Shown here: positions 8,592 through 16,182 of the stretch, piece by piece
Layout: the number at the start of each line of letters is the position of its first letter
Position numbering within the stretch: position 1 is the first letter of the stretch
Assembly: GCA_029259655.1 (NCBI GenBank)
Contig: JAJDET010000184.1
Span: 1 to 38,052, forward strand
Direction: 5' to 3'
Length of the DNA stretch: 38,052 bases
From: Planctomycetota bacterium
GTDB lineage: Bacteria; Planctomycetota; UBA1135; GCA-002686595
Notes under the pieces: generated by a model
What the model saw: the letters and a program-made list of their open reading frames with translations, nothing else
Databases searched by the model: none
Told to the model about the DNA's origin: nothing
Made by a program: the position numbers and the translations under genes

Positions 8592-8631
8592 GTTGATCGA
8601 GAGCCTCCGAGAACATGTCGATTCGCGCTGA
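8533..8631 (+). pseudogene. out-of-frame C-terminal tail of the rhomboid gene
   Basis: In the frame +1 to the rhomboid CDS, about 32 codons read AALAAYERAHAL, SVDDELIESLREHV and then a stop at 8631. Charged helical tails like this commonly follow the last helix of bacterial rhomboids. The tail has no start of its own and overlaps the frameshifted end of the CDS. I interpret it as the remaining 3' part of the same gene after an internal deletion near 8530. Confidence 0.45.
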
Positions 8632-8657
8632 GCCCCTTCGCGCACCGACCCCCGGAA

Positions 8658-9095
8658 TCATCGAGGGGCGGCAGCCCGATCGAGGAAGTCACGCATCGGG
8701 CGAGAGAGGCGGATCATGAGCGGCAGGCCGATCAGGAGACCCAGGGCGAGGACGGCGCCGGCCGCGAGGAACGAGCTCTGAACCGAGTAGGCCAGGGCGC
8801 ATGCGAGGCCGAGGGGAGCCGCGACGAGGAGGACGATCTTCCGACCGTATCCAGCGGCCATCGAGTTGAGCTTCTGGCGCTCGAGGGAGCTCAGATTGCG
8901 CGCGGCCCGGCGTCGCTCGGACCCCGCGAACAGGAGAGAGAGTGCCCAGCAGGCGAGGAGGAAGGGCACCAGGCCGAGGAACATGAGCGCGAGCGTCTGG
9001 TGCTCCGAGGCTCCGTAGAGCGCCGTAGGTGTCCACTGCGAAGCGAGTAGGGTCATCATGATCGGCCAGTACTGCCGGTTCGTGATCCGATTCAT
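8658..9095 (-). CDS. hypothetical membrane protein
   Basis: A 145-residue protein starting at the ATG at 9095 (MNRITNRQYWPIMMTLL), with GGGATCGAGA upstream as a weak ribosome-binding site. The frame is open further upstream but overlaps the divergent sulfatase gene. There are four hydrophobic segments: about 11-25, about 36-57 (LALMFLGLVPFLLACWALSLLF), about 86-104 (IVLLVAAPLGLACALAYSV) and about 107-126 (FLAAGAVLALGLLIGLPLMI). A basic loop GSERRRAARN between segments two and three is likely cytoplasmic. The family is not recognised. It is divergently paired with the sulfatase and may share a regulatory region with it. Confidence 0.65.
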   Translation of the reverse strand: MNRITNRQYWPIMMTLLASQWTPTALYGASEHQTLALMFLGLVPFLLACWALSLLFAGSERRRAARNLSSLERQKLNSMAAGYGRKIVLLVAAPLGLACALAYSVQSSFLAAGAVLALGLLIGLPLMIRLSRPMRDFLDRAAAPR

Positions 9096-9206
9096 TCTCG
9101 ATCCCGCACGTCCCGAACGGGCCTCATGGGTCGGGGAGTGAGTAGGCGAGGTGAGGACCACGGTGTTGTCGGGCGGGTAGGCTGTACCTCCCCGCTCCGC
9201 GCCCGA

Positions 9207-10517
9207 ATGAACCCGAAGCTCCTCGCCAACCTGGCCAGCGCGATGTTCCTGGCCGGAGCATGTTCCGAGGTCGGCGAGTCTGGACGACGCTCGCCCGCAC
9301 CCAACATCGTCTTGATGGTCGCGGACGACCTCGGCTGGCATCACGTCGGTTATCACGGCGGTGTTGCAGCGACGCCCCACATCGACGCGCTCGCCCGCGA
9401 CGGCCTCGAGTTGCACCGCTTCTACTCCTCGCCGATCTGCGTGGCGAGTCGAGCAGGACTCATGACCGGGCGCTACCCGATCCGCTTCGGCATGCAGGAA
9501 CGAAACGTGCGTACGCACAAGGGGAAAGGACTGCCGCCCGAAGAGAAGACGCTCCCCGAGTACCTGGACCGGGCCGGATACGAGCGTCGTGCCATCCTCG
9601 GCAAGTGGCACCTCGGTTCCGAGAAAGGCGCGAACCACCCCCTCGACTCCGGGTTTACGGACTTCTACGGGACTCTCCACGCGGGAGTGGACCACCTCGC
9701 GCCCCAGAACTGGCAGCGGCAGCGAGAGGGCGTCGCCGTGAGAGGTTACGCCGCCGATCTTCTCGGAGAGGAAGCACGAGCATTCATCGAGGCGTGCGCG
9801 CGCGAACAGGAGTTGCCCTTCCTGCTCTACCTGCCCTTTCAGGCGGTCCACGCTCCGCATCAGGCTCCGAGCCGGTACGACTCGCACTACCCGGACCTCT
9901 CGCCGTCCCAGGCCACCTTTGCCCGAATGGTGACCTGCATGGACGAGGCGGTGGGCGAGGTACTCGCCGCGCTGGAGGAGAATGGTCTCTCCGAGAACAC
10001 CATCGTGTGGTTCACGAGCGACAACGGAGGGAGTGTAGGCCCGGCCTCGAACTGGCCGCTGCGCGGCGTCAAGGCGACCGCGTACGAGGGAGGGATTCGG
10101 GTTCCCAGCGCGGTGCGCTGGCCTGCGGGGGGGTGGAGCGGTGGACGGCGCGTGGACGCGCTCGTCTCCTACATCGACGTCGTCCCGACCTTGCTCTCAG
10201 CTGTCGGTGCGAGGCTCTCGAATGCGCTCGACGGGATTGATGTCGGTCGAGTGCTCGCGGGGAGCGAGCACGTGCTCGACCGCGAGCTCTTCACGATGGT
10301 CCAGACCCAGCGCCAATTGCAGGCGGCGGTCAACACACCGGAGTGGAAGCTCGTCCACACCGGAGATCGATTGGAGAGCGGACTCGACCCGGCGGGGAAG
10401 GTCGAGCTCTACCGGATCGATCAAGATCCGAGGGAGCGCACGGACCTCGCCGGGGCGGATCCCGAGCGCACGCGCACGATGCGCGAGAGCCTGGCGGAGT
10501 TCTTCGCTCTGCGTTGA
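9207..10517 (+). CDS. secreted sulfatase (arylsulfatase family)
   Basis: A 436-residue type I sulfatase, which hydrolyses sulfate esters and typically strips sulfate from algal polysaccharides. The N-terminus MNPKLLANLASAMFLAGACS looks like an export signal, and Cys19 could be a lipoprotein cysteine although the lipobox is imperfect. The fold begins NIVLMVADDLGW (Asp40/Asp41 as calcium ligands). The active-site signature is CVASRAGLMTGRYP, where Cys78 would be converted to formylglycine. Ala replaces the commoner Pro in CxPSR, which still fits CxASR sulfatases. GKWHLG and TSDNGG supply the other conserved ligands. Length is normal for the family. The ATG at 9207 was chosen because it opens the signal peptide; the upstream extension is arginine-rich. 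TAGGCT at 9178-9183 may be a -10 box. No formylglycine-generating enzyme gene is in the window. Confidence 0.92.
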   Translation: MNPKLLANLASAMFLAGACSEVGESGRRSPAPNIVLMVADDLGWHHVGYHGGVAATPHIDALARDGLELHRFYSSPICVASRAGLMTGRYPIRFGMQERNVRTHKGKGLPPEEKTLPEYLDRAGYERRAILGKWHLGSEKGANHPLDSGFTDFYGTLHAGVDHLAPQNWQRQREGVAVRGYAADLLGEEARAFIEACAREQELPFLLYLPFQAVHAPHQAPSRYDSHYPDLSPSQATFARMVTCMDEAVGEVLAALEENGLSENTIVWFTSDNGGSVGPASNWPLRGVKATAYEGGIRVPSAVRWPAGGWSGGRRVDALVSYIDVVPTLLSAVGARLSNALDGIDVGRVLAGSEHVLDRELFTMVQTQRQLQAAVNTPEWKLVHTGDRLESGLDPAGKVELYRIDQDPRERTDLAGADPERTRTMRESLAEFFALR

Positions 10518-10576
10518 GGGTCCGTGTGCGGGGGGGAGCTCCGATCCAGCATGGAAGAACCTCCGACCGCCGAGCG

Positions 10577-10623
10577 CGTAGGGTGCGCAAACTCGGCTTC
10601 CTGGGCGAGGCGGCTTAGCGGGC
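10577..10623. repeat. dispersed repeat A, degenerate copy
   Basis: GAGCGCGTAGGGTGCGCAA, then ACTCGGC and later GGCTTAGCGGG, match the left arm and the TTAGCGG part of repeat A with the middle shortened. It lies between the convergent sulfatase and rubrerythrin genes. The match is weak. Confidence 0.3.
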
Positions 10624-10652
10624 GTCGCGGTTCGGGGGGCATGTCAGTCGAG

Positions 10653-11180
10653 CTACTGTCCGACGGGGTCGTCGGCGAAGTCGGCGGGGTCGAGGCCGGA
10701 GTCGGGAGGGAGCTGCTCGATCTGACCCTGTACCAGCGCCTGGTGCTCGAGCTCCTCCGCGCACAGCTCCTCGAAGAGAACGCGGACCGACGCGTCCCGC
10801 ACCTCGAGCAGCGCGGCGGCGAAGAACGCGTGGGCCTTCTCCTCGGCGCGCAGGGCGGATTCGAGCGCCTGGCGCGGCGTCATGAAGGCGCGGACCTCGT
10901 CGTAGTCGGGGGCCTCGACGTCGAACAGCATGGTGCGGTTCGCGGTCCCCGGAGCGTCGCCGAACAGCTCGGTCCGGCGCGAAGCGAGCGCCACGCGGTG
11001 CTTCTCCTCGTTGCGGGCCATGTAGCCGAAGAAGCCCTCCGCCTCGGGCGTGTGGTGCAGCTCCATCTGGTCCGCGAACTCCAGGTAGCGGTCCCGCGCT
11101 TCCTCTTCGATCAGTACCGCCAGGTCGAGTGCGTCCTTGAGGCCGAGGCCGGCGAAGTCGAAGCCTTTGGTCGGTGACAT
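10653..11180 (-). CDS. rubrerythrin-like ferritin-family di-iron protein
   Basis: A 175-residue protein starting at the ATG at 11180. The four-helix-bundle di-iron ligands of the ferritin/rubrerythrin family are visible: EEEARDRYLEFA (25-36), ARNEEKH with E58xxH61, RAEEKAHAFF (about 111-120) and AEELEH with E143xxH146. There is no C-terminal rubredoxin Cys4 domain, so this is the erythrin or short-rubrerythrin type. Such proteins act in the cytoplasm as peroxidases or iron-handling proteins. The start is only 11 nt after the stop of the 2-oxoacid:ferredoxin oxidoreductase beta gene, so it is almost certainly the third gene of that operon. This suggests protection of the oxygen-sensitive oxidoreductase or ferredoxin, or electron transfer to peroxide. 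The frame is open upstream only because it overlaps the beta gene. Confidence 0.85.
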   Translation of the reverse strand: MSPTKGFDFAGLGLKDALDLAVLIEEEARDRYLEFADQMELHHTPEAEGFFGYMARNEEKHRVALASRRTELFGDAPGTANRTMLFDVEAPDYDEVRAFMTPRQALESALRAEEKAHAFFAAALLEVRDASVRVLFEELCAEELEHQALVQGQIEQLPPDSGLDPADFADDPVGQ

Positions 11181-11191
11181 GGAGGTCGCCC

Positions 11192-12070
11192 TCAGCGTTG
11201 GATGAATTGTTCGAGGATCCGTTCGCGCGGCAAGGCGTCCGCCATCATGCGCTGCTGGCGCTCGTGCACCAGCGAGTCGAAAGTCGGCGGTGGCTCGGGG
11301 CTGCGATAGAAGAGCCCCGTGTGGAGCGTGGTGCCGTAGGCTCGGGAGAGATCGAGCGCCTCGATCAGGTTGCCCGGGTCGTGCCCCATGCCCTCCAGCG
11401 ACTCCATCGTCGCCTTCTGCGTCTTGATCTGCTGCTCCGGCTCGCCAAAGGTCACGCACGGGGACTGCACGTTGACGAAGGCGAAGCCTGGGTAGCGGAT
11501 AGCCGCCTCGATGATCTCGACCAGTCCCGGCAGATCGGCCGGCGTCCCCTGGGCGACGAAGGGCGCGCCGTACGTGAGCACGTACATCAACGGATTCACC
11601 GGGTTCTCCAGGCTGCCGTCCACGGACGTCACCGTCTTCAGTCCCTTGGGGCTGGTCGGTGAGAGTTGGCCCTTGGTGAGCCCGTAGATCTGGTTGTCCA
11701 TCACGATGTACGTGATGTTCTGGTTGCGCCGGACCGCGTGCGGCAGGTGGCCGCCGCCGATGGAGAATCCGTCGCCGTCGCCGCCTGCGGCGAGTACCAG
11801 GAGCTCCGGCCTGGCCATCTTCAGACCCTGCGCGATGGGCAGGGCGCGACCGTGCACGCTGTTGAAGCCGTAGGCCGTGGTGTAGCCGGGAATGCGTGAC
11901 GAGCAGCCGATGCCGGAGATGAAGGCGATCTCGTGCGCCGGTCGGCCGATGGCCGAGAGCGCGCGGTAGAGGGCCTGGACGACGCCGAAGTCGCCGCAGC
12001 CGGGACACCAGATGGGCTTGAGCTCGCTCTTGAACGCCTTGGGCGCGAGAGTGGCGGTAGCGGTCGTCAT
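11192..12070 (-). CDS. korB: 2-oxoacid:ferredoxin oxidoreductase subunit beta
   Basis: A 292-residue TPP-binding subunit that, with the alpha subunit, converts a 2-oxoacid (2-oxoglutarate is most likely) plus CoA and oxidised ferredoxin to acyl-CoA, CO2 and reduced ferredoxin. WCPGCGDFGV (about 21-30) and GIGCSSR supply the cysteines that bind the Fe-S cluster in this family. GGDGDGFSIGGGHLPHAVRR and the following MDNQIYGLTKGQ form the GDG-N thiamine-diphosphate/Mg motif. Length is typical for KorB. It starts at the ATG at 12070, four nt after the alpha stop, indicating translational coupling. Substrate assignment (2-oxoglutarate versus pyruvate or a branched-chain acid) is by overall resemblance and not proven. 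Confidence 0.93.
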   Translation of the reverse strand: MTTATATLAPKAFKSELKPIWCPGCGDFGVVQALYRALSAIGRPAHEIAFISGIGCSSRIPGYTTAYGFNSVHGRALPIAQGLKMARPELLVLAAGGDGDGFSIGGGHLPHAVRRNQNITYIVMDNQIYGLTKGQLSPTSPKGLKTVTSVDGSLENPVNPLMYVLTYGAPFVAQGTPADLPGLVEIIEAAIRYPGFAFVNVQSPCVTFGEPEQQIKTQKATMESLEGMGHDPGNLIEALDLSRAYGTTLHTGLFYRSPEPPPTFDSLVHERQQRMMADALPRERILEQFIQR

Positions 12071-12074
12071 GACG

Positions 12075-13862
12075 TCACTCCTGGGGCTGGCGGGACTCGC
12101 CGAGGGTTCGCTGGAGACCGAGCGCGAGGTCGCGCAGCTCGGCGACGATCTCTTTCGGCCGGAAGGGGTTGGCTCCGGACCGGCAGAAGGAGACGACACC
12201 GCCGGGGACGTCGATGTACATGCGCAGGATGCGGTAGAGCTGACCGAGGTGGGACTGCTCCACCACGAGTCCTCCGACCACAGACGCGAAGAAGCGTCGG
12301 TAGATGTCCTCGTTGACGGGATAGAGGAGGTAGGGCACCAGCAGCTTGACGTCGAGGCCCCTATCCGCGGCGAGCTGGACCGCTTCACGACAGACACCCG
12401 CCGACGATCCCCAGCTCACGAGCGCGAGTGGCGCGTTCTCGTTCCCCTCGATGCGGAACAGGTCGTCGCGCTTGTGCAGCGGGCCGAGCTTCTTGATCCG
12501 CTTCTCGTTCATCACGGCGTGGACTCGACCGCTGGCGGTTGGAGCGCCGTGCTCGTCGTGCTCGATGCCGGCACCCAGGTAGTTGCCGCCCTCCATGCCC
12601 GGGTGCGAGATCGGGCTCACACCGCTCGGGGTGAGCTGGAAACGCTGGTAGTTCTCGAGCTCCGCGTCCGTGGGCAGCGTGCGATCGATCAACTGGATCT
12701 CGGAGGTGTCGATCGGATCGAGCACTTCCTTGCGCTGGGCGATCTCCTGATCCGAGAGCAGGATCACCGGTGTCTGGTACTGCTCGGCGATGTTGAAGGC
12801 CTCGACCGTGGTGGTGAAGGTGTCGCCGACCGTGGTCGGCGCGAGCACCGGACGCACGACATCACCGTGCGCGGAGAAAACCGCCTGGAAGAGGTCGGCT
12901 TGCTCGGACTTGGTCGGCATCCCGGTCGAGGGGCCTCCGCGCTGCACGTCGACCACCACGAGCGGTAGCTCGGCGATCGTCGCGAGCCCGAGGACCTCGC
13001 TCTTCAGCGACAGTCCTGGCCCCGAGGTTGCTGTCATGGCCTTCTTGCCGCCGAACGAGGCACCAAGGGCGGCGCCGATGCCGGCGATCTCGTCCTCGGC
13101 CTGGAGCAGCACACCGCCGTACTTCCAGATCTCGCGCGACAGAAACTGCATCACCTCGGTGGACGGGGTGATCGGGTAGCCGCCGTAGAACTTGCAGCCG
13201 GCGAAGATCGCCGCCGCGGCGCACATGTCGTTGCCGTCGGTCAGCAGCTTGGCTCCTGATCCCGTCGCCGGATCCATCTTCCGCGACTCGGCGGTCGGGT
13301 GGGCCTCGGCGTACGCGACTCCCGCGTGGAACGCCCGCTCGTTGGCCTCGATCAACTCCGCGCCCTTCTTGGCGAACTTCTTGCGGACCCCGCGAAGGGT
13401 GGCTTCTTGGCCGATGCCCAACCACCCGGCCAGCAGGCCGAGGATGACAGTGTTCTTGGCGCGGTCGGTGCCCGCCGCTTCGCGAGCCAGGTCGCTGATG
13501 GGGACGGGGAACACCTCGGCCGGCGTGACTCCAACCAGCGGCAGGTCGTCGGCGGCGACACCGGTGCGCGTGTCGTAGACGACCATCGCGCGGCCCGAGA
13601 CCGGGAGCTCGGCGCCGAACTTGAGGAAGTCGTCCCAGCTCAGCACTACAGCGACGTCGAGGGCGCCACCGGAATTGAGGACCGGGTCGACCGCGAGCCG
13701 CACGCGACACGACGACTCACCGCCGCGAATCTGCGAGCCGAAGCTCTTGGTCATGATCGCGTAGTAGCCCTCGCTTGCGCACGCGCCGATCAGGCTTTCG
13801 CCGGCGCTGACGATGCCGTCGCCGCCGGACCCGGCCATACCGATTACCAGACTCCGAGACAT
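12075..13862 (-). CDS. korA: 2-oxoacid:ferredoxin oxidoreductase subunit alpha (gamma-alpha fusion)
   Basis: A 595-residue protein. Residues 1-190 are the gamma-type domain (VIGMAGSGGDGIVSAGESL, then KSFGSQIRGGESSCRVRL). Residues about 200-420 are the pyrimidine-binding alpha domain (GCKFYGGYPITPSTEVMQFL, AEDEIAGIGAALGASFGGKKAMTATSGPGLSLKSE, VVVDVQRGGPSTGMPTKSEQ). The remainder is the C-terminal domain ending near SGANPFRPKEIV. This gamma-alpha fusion is the usual KorA arrangement, and its length is typical. The product works with the beta subunit in the cytoplasm in ferredoxin-dependent central carbon metabolism. It is the first gene of the alpha-beta-rubrerythrin operon. The promoter must lie in the 600-bp region upstream, which carries unusual hairpins. 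Confidence 0.93.
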   Translation of the reverse strand: MSRSLVIGMAGSGGDGIVSAGESLIGACASEGYYAIMTKSFGSQIRGGESSCRVRLAVDPVLNSGGALDVAVVLSWDDFLKFGAELPVSGRAMVVYDTRTGVAADDLPLVGVTPAEVFPVPISDLAREAAGTDRAKNTVILGLLAGWLGIGQEATLRGVRKKFAKKGAELIEANERAFHAGVAYAEAHPTAESRKMDPATGSGAKLLTDGNDMCAAAAIFAGCKFYGGYPITPSTEVMQFLSREIWKYGGVLLQAEDEIAGIGAALGASFGGKKAMTATSGPGLSLKSEVLGLATIAELPLVVVDVQRGGPSTGMPTKSEQADLFQAVFSAHGDVVRPVLAPTTVGDTFTTTVEAFNIAEQYQTPVILLSDQEIAQRKEVLDPIDTSEIQLIDRTLPTDAELENYQRFQLTPSGVSPISHPGMEGGNYLGAGIEHDEHGAPTASGRVHAVMNEKRIKKLGPLHKRDDLFRIEGNENAPLALVSWGSSAGVCREAVQLAADRGLDVKLLVPYLLYPVNEDIYRRFFASVVGGLVVEQSHLGQLYRILRMYIDVPGGVVSFCRSGANPFRPKEIVAELRDLALGLQRTLGESRQPQE

Positions 13863-14198
13863 GGAAGCCCCCGGGGAGTTGAGCTAGGGAGGGAGAAAAC
13901 GGGTGTGGGAGAGAGGAGGCGACGTGCCGTGACAGGGGTCTTCCGGCGCGGGTGACCCATGGTGTTGAGGATCGACGGAGGATGCGCTGTCCTTGGGTAG
14001 ACGCATCTGGGCAATACTGCGTAGACGGCGGCGGACTGTTGCTGGCAACGAGAACGCGTTGGCAGGAGCTCTGTGGCTCCCGAAAACGCAACGCGGACAT
14101 GAAGCTGATCCTGCTCATCCGGAGGATGTCACAGGAGCCGACGTTCGATTTGCAGGCGGAGAGGTCGATGCCGGCGACCGGAGGCTGGATTTGCAAGG

Positions 14199-14264
14199 TT
14201 CGAGAACCGCACTAGCGGCAACCACCGACCCGAGGCGGTTGGTGGCGCTGCGCCGGTTCTCGAA
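14199..14264. repeat. long imperfect inverted repeat
   Basis: TTCGAGAACCG (14199-14209) pairs perfectly with CGGTTCTCGAA (14254-14264). Inside, CCACCGACC (about 14222-14230) pairs with GGTTGGTGG (about 14237-14245) with one mismatch or G-U pair. It lies upstream of both flanking genes, so it is not a terminator for either. It could be a structured RNA, an operator or a mobile-element relic. Confidence 0.5.
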
Positions 14265-14289
14265 TGGACGCAAGACTGGCTTCGAATCC

Positions 14290-14320
14290 ACCGGACTCGT
14301 TCCCGTCGGGAGCGACTCCG
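14290..14320. repeat. interrupted inverted repeat
   Basis: CCGGA, TCG and CCCG on the left pair in order with CGGG, CGA and TCCGG on the right, separated by small internal loops and a one-base apical gap. It lies about 30 bp after the larger hairpin at 14199. Confidence 0.35.
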
Positions 14321-14470
14321 GTCGAACCCCGGCATTCCGGAAACCGGTTCGGAGTCGGCCGACGTCTTGGGGCGAGTCGCACCCGCACACGAGAAGACCT
14401 CCGTCCGGGGGGTGTCTCGCGACACGCTCGTGCCACACGGTGCCTTCACGACCACGGCGAAAGGAACCAG

Positions 14471-15313
14471 ATGAAAGTGCTACTGACTGCGCTCGGACTC
14501 CTGTCCGTTCCGCTCTTATGGGATCGCTCCTCGGACGCATCCGCGACGGCTGACTCGGAGCCGGCGAACGCCCTCGCCGCCTCTCCGGCACAGGCGGGCC
14601 CGATCGAGCTTCTGAACGTCCGCATGGACTTCGCGGACGCGCACTTCGGTCTCCTGGAGGAGACGCAGGACGGGGGGGCTCCCATCGACTGCGGGTCCCC
14701 GGCGGCTCAGGCGGCTTGCGACGCGGCCTCGGACTGCGAGTACTACGGCAACGATCCGGACGAGGACAACATCACGGACTGGACGGACGACTACCTCGTC
14801 TGGGAGACCACGGACCCGGCCGAGATCGCCCGCTTCGTCAACCAGGGCACCGTCTACCTCGACTGGTGGACCGAGGCGTTCCTCAACGCGGTCTGCACCA
14901 ACGAATCCGGCGGCTCCTGCCCGGGCGGCAGCAGCTGTGTGGACACGGAGATCTGCAGGGGCGCTGTCATGTGGGTCGGCAGGGCCTACGTGCACTACTG
15001 GCACGACACGGGCCAGCTGTTCCCCGTCGTGGCGCAGGAGCAGATGCAGTTCTACAACCCGCAGCAAGCGCAGTGGAAGAACAGCATGCCGCGCCACTCC
15101 CCGGACGACATCGCCATCACGACCTGGGAGATCGGCGGACCGACCAGCGGTGCTCGCGTCGGGGGGGCCGGCCCGACCTGCAACAAGATCCAGATCTACT
15201 TCGACCGGATGAAGGCCTATTACGTCGCCGGCTTCAAGAACCTGCACGAGACGTGCGACGTTACGGTCCAGATCCCCGACTGGTGGATCCGCTGGAAGCT
15301 CCGCATTCCCTGA
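14471..15313 (+). CDS. secreted Cys/Trp-rich protein of unknown function
   Basis: A 280-residue protein starting at the ATG at 14471 behind AAGGAACC, a good ribosome-binding site. Residues 1-17 (MKVLLTALGLLSVPLLW) and the following region resemble a signal peptide. The mature part is rich in Cys, Trp and Asp. It has a cysteine cluster (CGSPAAQAACDAASDCEYYG), acidic stretch DPDEDN, then WTDDYLVWETTDP, FLNAVCTNESGGSCPGGSSCVD and WWIRWKLRIP at the C-terminus. About ten cysteines imply disulfides. No family is recognised and no catalytic motif is evident. It stands alone, with a long hairpin 71 bp after the stop that may be a terminator. The gene contains two seven-G runs (near 14672 and 15160). 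Confidence 0.75.
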   Translation: MKVLLTALGLLSVPLLWDRSSDASATADSEPANALAASPAQAGPIELLNVRMDFADAHFGLLEETQDGGAPIDCGSPAAQAACDAASDCEYYGNDPDEDNITDWTDDYLVWETTDPAEIARFVNQGTVYLDWWTEAFLNAVCTNESGGSCPGGSSCVDTEICRGAVMWVGRAYVHYWHDTGQLFPVVAQEQMQFYNPQQAQWKNSMPRHSPDDIAITTWEIGGPTSGARVGGAGPTCNKIQIYFDRMKAYYVAGFKNLHETCDVTVQIPDWWIRWKLRIP

Positions 15314-15383
15314 ACGGACGCAACGCGGGCGTGATTTGCGGCGCGTCAAGGGGGCCGCGAGCTCGACCCAGACAGGACGGGTG

Positions 15384-15420
15384 GTCGTGCGGGTTGCGGC
15401 GGAGCCGCGGTCCGCACGAC
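15384..15420 (+). terminator. terminator-like hairpin
   Basis: GTCGTGCGG (15384-15392) pairs perfectly with CCGCACGAC (15412-15420). Inside, GCGGC (15396-15400) pairs with GCCGC (15404-15408) around a GGA loop. It lies 71 bp downstream of the unknown secreted gene. No T-tract follows, so the terminator role is inferred from position and stability only. Confidence 0.45.
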
Positions 15421-15427
15421 GCCTGGC

Positions 15428-15466
15428 GTAGGGTTCGAATCCTCGGCCGAACTGCAAATGACGCGA
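15428..15466. repeat. dispersed repeat A, partial copy
   Basis: GTAGGGTTCGAATCCTCGGC, then CGAACTGCAAATGACGCG, matches the left half of repeat A (GTGGGGTGCGGAAGCTCGGC, CGAACCACAGGTGACGCC). The GGTTCGAATCC core looks like a tRNA T-loop, but no tRNA body surrounds it. Confidence 0.4.
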
Positions 15467-15505
15467 GGAGCAGCCGGTCAGGCTAGGATAAAATCTGTGC
15501 CAGAA

Positions 15506-16060
15506 ATGGGCAGAAGCACTTCCAGGGTCAAGTGCAAGAGCACGCTCTTCCGACCGGTGGTGACGGGCAAGGCGGTCTCCTGGACTTTTCTGGTCCTGCC
15601 CAAGGCCGCCAGCGCGAAGCTCCCCGCGCGGAGCATGGTGTCGGTCGAGGGCACCATCAACGGCGTCGCCTTTCAAGCCACGCTCGAGCCTGATGGCCGG
15701 GGGAGCCACTGGCTGAAAGTGGACCGCAAACTGCGCGAGGCCGCCGGGGCGAACGCGGGCGAAGTCGTCACGCTGGAGATGGCGCCGGCGAAGGAGGAGC
15801 CTGACCCCAAGGTGCCCGCAGACCTGCGCAAGGCGCTCGCTGCATCCCCGAAATCGCGTGCGACGTGGTCGGACATCACGAATATCGCGCGCAGGGACTG
15901 GATCCACTGGATCACGTCCGGCAAGAAGACCGAGACCCGCGTCAGGCGGATAGCCACCGCCTGCGACATGCTGGCCAAAGGGAAGCGGCGCGCGTGCTGC
16001 TTCGATCGTTCGGGGATGTATAGCAACAGCCTGAGTTGCCCCGTCGCAGAGGTCGAGTAA
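15506..16060 (+). CDS. YdeI/OmpD-associated family protein (DUF1905)
   Basis: A 184-residue protein if it starts at the ATG at 15506; GTG at 15497 or ATG at 15458 are alternatives. Residues about 10-90 match DUF1905: WTFLVLPKAASAKLPARSMV, VEGTINGVAFQATL, GRGSHWLKVDRKLREAAG, GEVVTLEMAPA. Residues about 100-160 match the YdeI/OmpD-associated bacteriocin-protection region: VPADLRKALAASPKSRATW, IARRDWIHWITSGKKTETRVRR. Proteins of this family are small, cytoplasmic and of poorly defined function; some are linked to bacteriocin or stress tolerance. The final 25 residues, containing CC and CP, are atypical. TAGGAT at 15484-15489 could be a -10 element whose transcript would begin at the GTG. It converges with the beta-helix gene at 16183. 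Confidence 0.8.
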   Translation: MGRSTSRVKCKSTLFRPVVTGKAVSWTFLVLPKAASAKLPARSMVSVEGTINGVAFQATLEPDGRGSHWLKVDRKLREAAGANAGEVVTLEMAPAKEEPDPKVPADLRKALAASPKSRATWSDITNIARRDWIHWITSGKKTETRVRRIATACDMLAKGKRRACCFDRSGMYSNSLSCPVAEVE

Positions 16061-16182
16061 CGACTCCGCCAGGAGTACTAGACGACGACGGAGCCTCCGC
16101 TCCCTGCGCGGCAAGCGCCTCGTGATCTGTGACCGTGACACCAAGGGCCCGACCGCTCCAGGACTTGGTGGACCCGTACCCG

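Larger units (their letters stand above)
13863..14470. other. 608-bp divergent intergenic region rich in inverted repeats
   Basis: This region lies between korA (-) and the secreted protein at 14471 (+). No convincing gene was seen, and the short open frames in it are not protein-like. It contains a 66-nt imperfect hairpin at 14199-14264 and a second interrupted hairpin at 14290-14320. Promoters for both flanking genes should be here. Confidence 0.5.

Noticed and set aside
8658-9887. A long 409-codon reverse frame
   Set aside because: Only the last 145 codons (start at 9095) look like a protein. The first part lies opposite the sulfatase.
15380-15450. Possible tRNA because of GGGTTCGAATCC
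   Set aside because: The stem around the T-loop is only three pairs and there is no acceptor stem, D-arm or anticodon arm. It belongs to repeat A.
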